Shown here: in pieces, positions 58,303 to 64,000 of the stretch
Layout: every line of letters begins with the position of its first letter
Numbering within the stretch: position 1 is the stretch's first letter
Assembly (NCBI RefSeq): GCF_019977755.1
Contig: NZ_AP025144.1
Span: 2,480,001-2,544,000 of the forward strand
DNA: 64,000 nucleotides
From: Vibrio penaeicida
Lineage (GTDB): Bacteria > Pseudomonadota > Gammaproteobacteria > Enterobacterales > Vibrionaceae
Reading direction: 5' to 3'
Program-made: the position numbers and the translations under genes
Notes under the pieces: generated by a model
The model's input: only the letters and a program-made list of their open reading frames with translations
The model's database searches: none
What the model was told of the DNA's origin: nothing

Positions 58303-59721
58303 TTATCCTATGTGTCCAACTGCATGAAGGATCCAGACCAACACAAAGCTTAATAAAACACCAACAACTCCGAGGATAACGCCCACTTTCGCCATTTGAC
58401 GACTCTCCACATTACCTGTCGCATGAGCCAGCGCGTTCGGGGGCGTGCTAATAGGCAAAGACATGCCAAGCGATGCCGCGAAAGTAACAACGAGTATAAG
58501 TGTTACCTCCCCTCCTAACGGTGCCAACGAAGTCATAGACATACCTAATGCAGCCATGATTGGCATAAGCAAGTTTGCTGTCGCGGTATGAGACATAAAG
58601 TTTGCCATTAACAAACATAAGAAGGCGGCTCCAACAAGTACAACGTAGGGAGAGAACTCATCGAATGGGATACTGTGCACAACTAATCGAGCTAACCCTG
58701 TTTTATCGAGAGCAAGACCCAGCGCAATACCGCCAGACACTAGCCACAAAACATCCCAAGAAATCTTCTTAAGATCTTCTTTATTGATAATTCCAGTTAA
58801 AGAGAATGCGGCGACAGGAATAAGTGCCACGGTATAGGAATTCATCCCATGAGACGATCCCATTAGCCATAGTAGAATGGTTAACGCGAACACTACGTAA
58901 ACGGTTATGGCTTTGGGGGTTTTAAGGAATTTTCCTTTAATATTCAGGTTAATCTTCTTTTCATTGGCTGGGTAAAACCGACCGATTACAACCCATGCTA
59001 GTGCCATCATGACAACCACAAATGGCACACCAAATACCATCCATTCGCCAAAAGCAATCACGTTATCACCTGTTAGGTATTTCAAAGCAATGGCGTTGGG
59101 TGGCGTACCAATAGGGGTACCGATTCCACCAATATTTGCAGCAACGGGGATGGACAAAGCAAATGCGATTCTACCAGGATCCTTCGGACCGAAGACTGCA
59201 ATTACCGGAGCTAAAATAGATAGCATCATCGCTGTTGTCGCGGTATTAGACATGAACATGGAAAAGACACCAGTGATCAACATTAACCCTAACATCACGT
59301 TATTTGGGCTGCTACCAAATGGTTTGAGCAGAACACGAGCTAAATTCACGTCTAAACGATATTTCGTGGCGGCCATTGCCAAAAAGAACCCGCCAAGAAA
59401 CAACATGATGATAGGGCTAGCAAACGTTGCCATTATATCGCTGTGTTTGAGCAGTTCACCAAAATGCGGCTGGTCTTGATCCATTCGAAAAAAGATGAGC
59501 CCTTTATCGGAAAGCAATAACAACTCCAATACAATAATGACGACTGATGTGGCGTAAATAGGAATGGGCTCAAAAACCCAACATAGTGCGGCAAGCAAAA
59601 AGATAGCAATGACACGTTGCTGAAGTATGGTCATCCCCTCAAATGGAAACGCCGTCAAAGGCAACATCCAAACGAGGAGGGGAATAAAAATTGGAACGAA
59701 ATACTTGATGTACTGACGCAT
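58303..59721 (-). CDS. SLC13/DASS family sodium:dicarboxylate (or sulfate) symporter
   Basis: A 472-residue inner-membrane carrier with about eleven helices. The SNTATTAMM motif after helix 4 and a second, altered SHTATANLL, plus PPNALAHATG, place it in the divalent-anion:Na+ symporter family; substrates are succinate, citrate, malate or sulfate. The second usual motif is SNT, so the SHT here is a possible specificity change. A start 22 codons further (59787) lacks a ribosome site and would run through a strong hairpin, so 59721 is preferred, but its AGGAAG is 12 bases away. Confidence 0.85.
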   Translation of the reverse strand: MRQYIKYFVPIFIPLLVWMLPLTAFPFEGMTILQQRVIAIFLLAALCWVFEPIPIYATSVVIIVLELLLLSDKGLIFFRMDQDQPHFGELLKHSDIMATFASPIIMLFLGGFFLAMAATKYRLDVNLARVLLKPFGSSPNNVMLGLMLITGVFSMFMSNTATTAMMLSILAPVIAVFGPKDPGRIAFALSIPVAANIGGIGTPIGTPPNAIALKYLTGDNVIAFGEWMVFGVPFVVVMMALAWVVIGRFYPANEKKINLNIKGKFLKTPKAITVYVVFALTILLWLMGSSHGMNSYTVALIPVAAFSLTGIINKEDLKKISWDVLWLVSGGIALGLALDKTGLARLVVHSIPFDEFSPYVVLVGAAFLCLLMANFMSHTATANLLMPIMAALGMSMTSLAPLGGEVTLILVVTFAASLGMSLPISTPPNALAHATGNVESRQMAKVGVILGVVGVLLSFVLVWILHAVGHIG

Positions 59722-59732
59722 ATGACGACTGT

Positions 59733-59779
59733 GCTTCCTTATACTGCGGATGTAGATATTATCCGCGATATAAGGAAGC
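59733..59779 (-). promoter_or_regulatory. Large imperfect palindrome at the ribosome site of the SLC13 gene
   Basis: GCTTCCTTATA (59733-59743) is exactly inverted as TATAAGGAAGC (59769-59779), with an inner GCGGAT/ATCCGC pair (59746-59751, 59761-59766). In the mRNA the 3' arm contains AAGGAAG, the only ribosome-site-like sequence before the ATG at 59721. The hairpin would therefore hide the ribosome site. A dimeric regulator site is an alternative. Confidence 0.55.
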
Positions 59780-59865
59780 AAGCTCATGGCGTTAGATCAA
59801 TGAATATGCAAACTTATTCGTTAGGGTCCTTAGGTCCTAATTATCTTCCAAGCCAATTCTGAAAA

Positions 59866-61371
59866 TTACACCTCTGGTAAGTGCGAGTTACGCTGCTGTG
59901 TCGCCTTCGCCATTTCACAAACAGGTTTCTGAGCGGTGACTTCTTCCATCATGACTGGATCACAGTTACAAAAGGGGGCCATATTAACGGTTGTTGTTGC
60001 TGGGTCGATCTCCTCAGGGATGATTTCTGGTGTTGATTTTTGAGATGCAAACATCGATTGAACATGATGCTGTAACACGCCAATGCCCAATATGCCAAAT
60101 ACAACAGCACCTACTGCCTGCCCATACAACACACCTAAAGCGCCAAACCACTCGGCACCTAAGTATACAAATGGAATTGTCCCTAAAGTCGCTTTACCTA
60201 AATTCAAAGCGGTCGAATAAATCGGTTTTCCCAAATTATTGAACGAGGTATTCGCTACAAACAGTGCTCCATTGAAAACAAAGCTAAGCGATACTACGGT
60301 GCAAAATGCAGCTACTATGATTTGTGCATCACCAGTAAGGCTAAACCCAGAAATGATGAAATCTTGTACGAGATACAAAATCCCTGACACAAGCAAACAG
60401 TAAACCGTTACAAATAACAAAGAGTTACGCAGAGTATCCCTTACTCTATCTACCCTTTCTGCGCCATAATTCTGCCCAATAATCGGTCCTACGGCGCCCG
60501 ATAGTGCAAAAATCACCGCAAAAGCGACCGGTATGACACGACCTATCACCGCAAAACCCGCGACATAATCTTCGCCAAATTGGGCAATATTGGCTGTAAC
60601 TACAGCATTCCCAATGGGCGTTGCAGTGTTTGTGATAACAGCAGGAAGTGCGATAGTTAAAATGGTACGTAAGTCCTTTCCAACCTCGGTTACATTTGGC
60701 CATTTCACCAATTTATGAACTTTAATTAAAGGCACGAATGAAACGTATAGAACCGTGAATCGTGCTACAACGGAAGCAGCCGCAGCGCCTTCGACGTTCC
60801 AGTCGAAGCCAAAAATGAAGATAGGGTCCAATATCGCATTCACTATACCGCCAGACAGTGTTGCCCACATGCTTCGCTTTGCATCGCCGCTTGCGCGTAA
60901 ACCTGCTCCACAGGCCATTGCCAACGCTAAGAATGGACTGCTTGGCAACATGATCTGCAAATAAGCCTTGGCACGCTCCAACGCCATTCCTTTTGCGCCC
61001 ACAGTACTGAGCAACTCATCCAAATACGCGTACATGAACAAGGTAACGACCAACGTTATAAAGAAAGAAACCACCAGCGTATTGCTAGCAAGCCTCACAG
61101 CCTTTTCATGCTGCTTAGCCCCCAAAGCTTTCGATACCAACGCTCCCATTGCAATAGAAGAACCAATGGAGACCGAGGTAGAGAAAAACAGTAATGTTCC
61201 GGCAAACCCAACTGCAGCAGCTAGCTCAACTTGCCCCAACATACTGATAAACAGCATATCAAGAAGATCGACCGCAAATAATGCCAATAAACCCACCGAG
61301 CCTGCACCAGACATAGTAAGTATGTGCTTCATCGTCGAACCAGTTACAAACTTAGCTTCTCCCTCTGCCAT
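59866..61371 (-). CDS. MATE family multidrug/sodium antiporter
   Basis: A 501-residue inner-membrane exporter with twelve hydrophobic helices in two bundles. MAEGEAKFVTGSTMKHILTMSGAGSVGLLALFAVDLLD is the typical start, and DLLDMLFISMLGQ resembles the first MATE helix. AAGGTG lies 6 bases before the ATG at 61371. A hydrophilic tail of about 60 residues at the C-terminus contains cysteines (CNCDP, PVCEMAK), which is unusual. It is flanked by a terminator on its upstream side. Confidence 0.9.
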   Translation of the reverse strand: MAEGEAKFVTGSTMKHILTMSGAGSVGLLALFAVDLLDMLFISMLGQVELAAAVGFAGTLLFFSTSVSIGSSIAMGALVSKALGAKQHEKAVRLASNTLVVSFFITLVVTLFMYAYLDELLSTVGAKGMALERAKAYLQIMLPSSPFLALAMACGAGLRASGDAKRSMWATLSGGIVNAILDPIFIFGFDWNVEGAAAASVVARFTVLYVSFVPLIKVHKLVKWPNVTEVGKDLRTILTIALPAVITNTATPIGNAVVTANIAQFGEDYVAGFAVIGRVIPVAFAVIFALSGAVGPIIGQNYGAERVDRVRDTLRNSLLFVTVYCLLVSGILYLVQDFIISGFSLTGDAQIIVAAFCTVVSLSFVFNGALFVANTSFNNLGKPIYSTALNLGKATLGTIPFVYLGAEWFGALGVLYGQAVGAVVFGILGIGVLQHHVQSMFASQKSTPEIIPEEIDPATTTVNMAPFCNCDPVMMEEVTAQKPVCEMAKATQQRNSHLPEV

Positions 61372-61412
61372 ATTGACACCTTTATAATTTATTCTTGGTA
61401 GGAAACAATAAC

Positions 61413-61441
61413 AAAAAAGGCGCAATATGCGCCTTAATAAT
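61413..61441 (-). terminator. Rho-independent terminator of the CBS-domain gene
   Basis: AAGGCGCA (61417-61424) pairs with TGCGCCTT (61428-61435); on the minus strand TTTTTTG follows. It separates the CBS gene from the MATE gene. Confidence 0.88.
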
Positions 61442-61478
61442 TCATTTCATTATCGAGATTTCACACATTCGCGATAAT

Positions 61479-61898
61479 TTAGACCGGATGTTGGAAACAA
61501 TCTTTTAAGTTTACGCCAATAGCTTTAAGCACTTCGGTTCGCGTTATGATCCCTAAAAATTTTCCATCAACGTTAACGACGGGATAAACTTTGGGCTTTC
61601 CAACTTTCATCATATCTGCCAGCTCAATGACGGACATTTCAGGTGTCACCGTTAGCACATCTGAACTCATACAATCTCCGACTATATGTGTATCTTGGCA
61701 GTAGTAACTTACCTTTACGAGCTTATCGAGCAAATCTTGTTCAGAAAGAAATCCGATGACCTGCTTTCGCTCGTCAATAACGGGTCCGCCCATATGCTGT
61801 GAGCTCATTACCTTATCGAGTGCTGCGGTCAAAGACATGTCCTTAGAAAAGGTAACTGCATGGTGCACCATGTAATCTTTCACTTTTAATGATTCCAT
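61479..61898 (-). CDS. Stand-alone tandem CBS domain protein
   Basis: A 139-residue cytoplasmic protein made of two CBS repeats (about 8-60 and 75-130) with no other domain. MESLKVKDYMVHHAVTFSKDMSL and VIGFLSEQDLLDKL are the first repeat; LTVTPEMSVIELADMM and FLGIITRTEVLKAIG are the second. Such proteins bind adenine nucleotides and regulate partners. AAGGAG lies 5 bases before the ATG. It has its own terminator. Confidence 0.9.
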   Translation of the reverse strand: MESLKVKDYMVHHAVTFSKDMSLTAALDKVMSSQHMGGPVIDERKQVIGFLSEQDLLDKLVKVSYYCQDTHIVGDCMSSDVLTVTPEMSVIELADMMKVGKPKVYPVVNVDGKFLGIITRTEVLKAIGVNLKDCFQHPV

Positions 61899-62068
61899 CT
61901 TCGCTCCTTATATGTCCCTAAGCGCAGTTAACCTAGGTAACATTTGCTCTTAAATTCCAATTGTATCCCGACCCGCCACCACGAGACTCTTAAGCTGCTC
62001 TATTGTGGGGGTATAGATCAAGTGTCGTCCAATTTCTTGTAATTACTAAATGGAATTCAACTATTTTG

Positions 62069-62203
62069 TTAATAGGTGCCACCTATCTCACTAATAATAC
62101 GTTTCAGTTCAGGATAAATCGTGATGACACGCTCAGAAATACTCCACTTTAAGGCCAGTAACATTGCTTCCATATCAATATCTTTATTAAGGGTATTTCG
62201 CAT
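62069..62203 (-). CDS. Possible small protein of unknown function
   Basis: A 44-codon frame begins MRNTLNKDIDMEAMLLALKW and ends RIISEIGGTY before TAA. The composition is protein-like (amphipathic helices) and no stop occurs in the frame. An AAAGG lies directly next to the ATG, which is too close to be a good ribosome site; the Met at residue 11 is another possible start. I do not recognise it. It could be a real small gene or a decayed end of a larger one. Confidence 0.35.
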   Translation of the reverse strand: MRNTLNKDIDMEAMLLALKWSISERVITIYPELKRIISEIGGTY

Positions 62204-62629
62204 CCTTTAACGCATGTATCCCAAGGCTTAGAAGCAATAAGTCACTTAATAAACATTCACTTAAAAAAAATCGAGTTAACTCATTAAAATCTATTACACT
62301 TTTTAATAGCGCTAATAAAGATTAACAATATGACTGAATGGCAGAAAATTTGAACTTTGTTCCAGCTTTCTCTCGCCTCGCTAATGAAATCAATATTGTG
62401 GTCGAAAAGAGTTCCTCTAAGCCTTAGTGATAATTAAGTTACTAATTTATCACTTGAGCGCAAGCGAACAATACCGATATGCACATTGGTGCGTTATCTT
62501 TATGTTTTTTATGGTAAAGCCCAACATAGGTGTATCACTATTGAAGATCCGACCAAAAAAACAAAGGTGTGAGAACTTTTTGGTTAGCCTAGAACATATA
62601 ACAAGCTAGCATAATGACAAGTCAACGTA

Positions 62630-62651
62630 ACTTCCTGAAATAGCAGGAAGT
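62630..62651. repeat. Hairpin in the leader of the GGDEF-EAL gene
   Basis: ACTTCCTG (62630-62637) pairs with CAGGAAGT (62644-62651) around a 6-base loop, 32 bases before the start codon. There is no T-run. It may be an mRNA structure or an operator. Confidence 0.35.
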
Positions 62652-62683
62652 GATGTTAGGGATTATCCACGGACAAGAGGTCT

Positions 62684-64000
62684 ATGCGAAAAGAATTTGT
62701 ATCCATAGCCAGTAAAGTTGCTACTCAAGTTAAGAAGCCTCTTCTTTGGCTTACGTTGGCAGCATTGCTTATGCTTTCTGCTACCAGCTACTACTTATCG
62801 TTAACTGAGATGAAAAAAAATGCGTACTCGCGTGTTAATTCAGTTGAGCGTTCTACTGCTTCTGCTATTTACAACTTCGATTTTGAACAACTTTCCGCTA
62901 TCACCGCTACTTTCGATAACGACCATCTTTTCCTGCATTTTTCTATTTGGTCTGAAGGTGAAATGCTGGCTCAAACTCGTGAGCTAGGCGTCCCAACAAA
63001 AGAGTTAATATGGAATGAATGGGAACACAAATTTCCATTAAGCTACGTCAATACCTATGGCGAGGAGATGAGCGTGGGTCATATAGAGGCTTACGTAAAC
63101 CCAGAGTATCTGCTGAACTTCTTTGCGCTGTCCATATCGATCTTCCTTGCTTCACTCCTTCTTATATCTCTGTTGATACTGATTATAGTTAGGCGCTCAT
63201 TCCATAAAACAGTCGCACATCGACTGAAACACCTCTCTTCTCAATTTAATCTTCAGAGAGAGCAAAACGAATATGAGCACTTAACAAAAATTGAAGACTA
63301 CCCCCAAAAAGAACGAGATGAGATTTCCGATCTTGTGGATGCTTATAATCTTTCCTCGTTACATGCGGCCCGATACATCGAAGCTATAAACAAAAACAAC
63401 GAGTTATTAACGACTTTGGCACAAAAAGATCCGTTAACGGGTAACCTTAACCGTCAAGCATTTCTAGAAAATATGAATAAGACGTTAGAAAAGCTCGGTA
63501 CCTACGGAACCCTCGTCAGGATCAATATCCTCAACTTTTCCTCGATAAACCTAAAGTACGGGCAACAGCACGGTGATGACATTCTAAAGAGAACCAGCCT
63601 TGCTCTTACTCAACACAGCCCAGCAAACGCATCGGTATGCCGATTGGGTGGCGATGACTTCTTTCTATTCTTGCCTGCTTGTGAGCTTTCGGATAGCAAG
63701 TCAATCTTCTCAAACATACAAGATAGCCTCACCCCTTTAGACGTTAACATTAACATCGGTATATCTAGGCACCCCGAAGACGCATCAGAAGCAGAGCTCC
63801 TCATACATTGTGCGGAAATTGCTCTGCTCGAAGCGACAGAGCTTAAGCTGGATTATTGTGAATACCATGAGGAATTCGAAAGTGCTCTTAAGCACACGAT
63901 ATACATTGATTCTTTTATCGAAGAGCTTATTGCCACCCAAAAATTCCACATGCATTACCAGCCTCAGATGCACCTTACAACATTTGATATCTTTGGTGCT
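62684..64000 (+). CDS. GGDEF-EAL domain protein, cut at the window end
   Basis: The first 439 codons of a membrane c-di-GMP protein. Helices lie near 20-40 and 150-172, with a periplasmic sensor loop between them. The GGDEF domain (about 245-405) is degenerate. DPLTGNLNR and RLGGDDFFLFL are present, but the metal-binding DxD strand reads INILNFSSINLKYG, so the first Asp is lost. It is probably catalytically dead. The EAL domain begins with FHMHYQPQM near 428, and the EAL motif itself lies beyond the window. The protein is likely a phosphodiesterase regulated by its GGDEF part. GAGG is 3 bases before the ATG. Confidence 0.88.
   Translation, partial: MRKEFVSIASKVATQVKKPLLWLTLAALLMLSATSYYLSLTEMKKNAYSRVNSVERSTASAIYNFDFEQLSAITATFDNDHLFLHFSIWSEGEMLAQTRELGVPTKELIWNEWEHKFPLSYVNTYGEEMSVGHIEAYVNPEYLLNFFALSISIFLASLLLISLLILIIVRRSFHKTVAHRLKHLSSQFNLQREQNEYEHLTKIEDYPQKERDEISDLVDAYNLSSLHAARYIEAINKNNELLTTLAQKDPLTGNLNRQAFLENMNKTLEKLGTYGTLVRINILNFSSINLKYGQQHGDDILKRTSLALTQHSPANASVCRLGGDDFFLFLPACELSDSKSIFSNIQDSLTPLDVNINIGISRHPEDASEAELLIHCAEIALLEATELKLDYCEYHEEFESALKHTIYIDSFIEELIATQKFHMHYQPQMHLTTFDIFGA

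Larger units (their letters stand above)
61899..62683. other. Intergenic region before the GGDEF-EAL gene
   Basis: About 785 A/T-rich bases. The left part holds a possible 44-codon gene on the minus strand (62069-62203), and the right part the promoter of the GGDEF-EAL gene and a small hairpin at 62630-62651. A 60-codon plus-strand frame at 62427-62609 starts at GTG, has no ribosome site, and looks like chance. Confidence 0.5.

Noticed and set aside
62427..62609. 60-codon plus-strand frame in the intergenic region before the GGDEF-EAL gene
   Set aside because: GTG start, no ribosome site, unlike any known protein; more likely chance in A/T-rich DNA.
1..64000. tRNA, rRNA, insertion sequences, prophage or integron cassettes
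   Set aside because: No clover-leaf, rRNA-like stretch, transposase, integrase or attachment repeat was noticed when reading through. A dedicated scan was not possible.

Overview
The window looks like ordinary chromosomal DNA of a marine gammaproteobacterium, very probably a Vibrio or another member of the Vibrionaceae. The evidence is gene content and order: pflB and pflA with a chemoreceptor between them, a YfbU gene and the yeaG-yeaH-spoVR trio close by, kdsB-ycaR-lpxK-msbA-comEC, lolCDE next to mfd, csiV, the ndh/ycfP/lpoB/ycfL/hinT neighbourhood, a DUF1887 gene, and several large chemotaxis and c-di-GMP proteins. No rRNA, tRNA, CRISPR array, phage, integron or insertion sequence was recognised.

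Layout. 1-3,500: a HisJQMP-type basic amino acid ABC transporter on the minus strand, with an ArgR-like box upstream. 3,600-5,400: a lipoprotein of unknown role and a decayed GGDEF-like fragment. 5,550-13,900: a DUF3360 membrane protein, pyruvate formate-lyase and its activase, separated by a chemoreceptor and an LpxR-like lipid A deacylase. 14,000-20,500: a CbiM-like membrane protein, YfbU, and the PrkA-kinase (YeaG), YeaH and SpoVR/YcgB stress module. 20,570-24,200: an accessory-looking block of exported proteins: a zinc metalloprotease lipoprotein, an unknown exported protein and a small lipoprotein. 24,580-41,900: envelope genes (GT2 glycosyltransferase with YdjC deacetylase, kdsB, ycaR, lpxK, msbA, lolCDE, csiV), DNA uptake (comEC), a PilZ-like protein and mfd. 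42,000-48,900: ndh with a perfect FNR box, an orphan type IV pilin-like protein, ycfP, a thiamine kinase-like gene, lpoB, ycfL, a COG3014 lipoprotein and hinT. 49,240-53,500: a second chemoreceptor, a CARF-nuclease protein (DUF1887) and udp. 54,000-62,000: zntA with a MerR-type promoter, an operon of SLC13 transporter, histidine kinase and response regulator, a MATE exporter and a CBS protein. 62,680 to the end: a GGDEF-EAL protein cut by the window edge.

How the genes fit together. Anaerobic control links pflB and ndh: both have the same FNR-type motif in T-rich upstream DNA. Lipid A and lipoprotein biogenesis are concentrated in one stretch (kdsB, lpxK, msbA, lolCDE), and two cell-wall synthase activators are present (CsiV for PBP1A, LpoB for PBP1B). 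The most unusual single gene is the DUF1887 protein. It keeps a complete PD-(D/E)xK nuclease signature fused to a CARF-type sensor domain, with no CRISPR system in the window. The SLC13-kinase-regulator operon and the exported metalloprotease block are the next most interesting. All functional statements come from reading the sequence and family knowledge; no database search was run.
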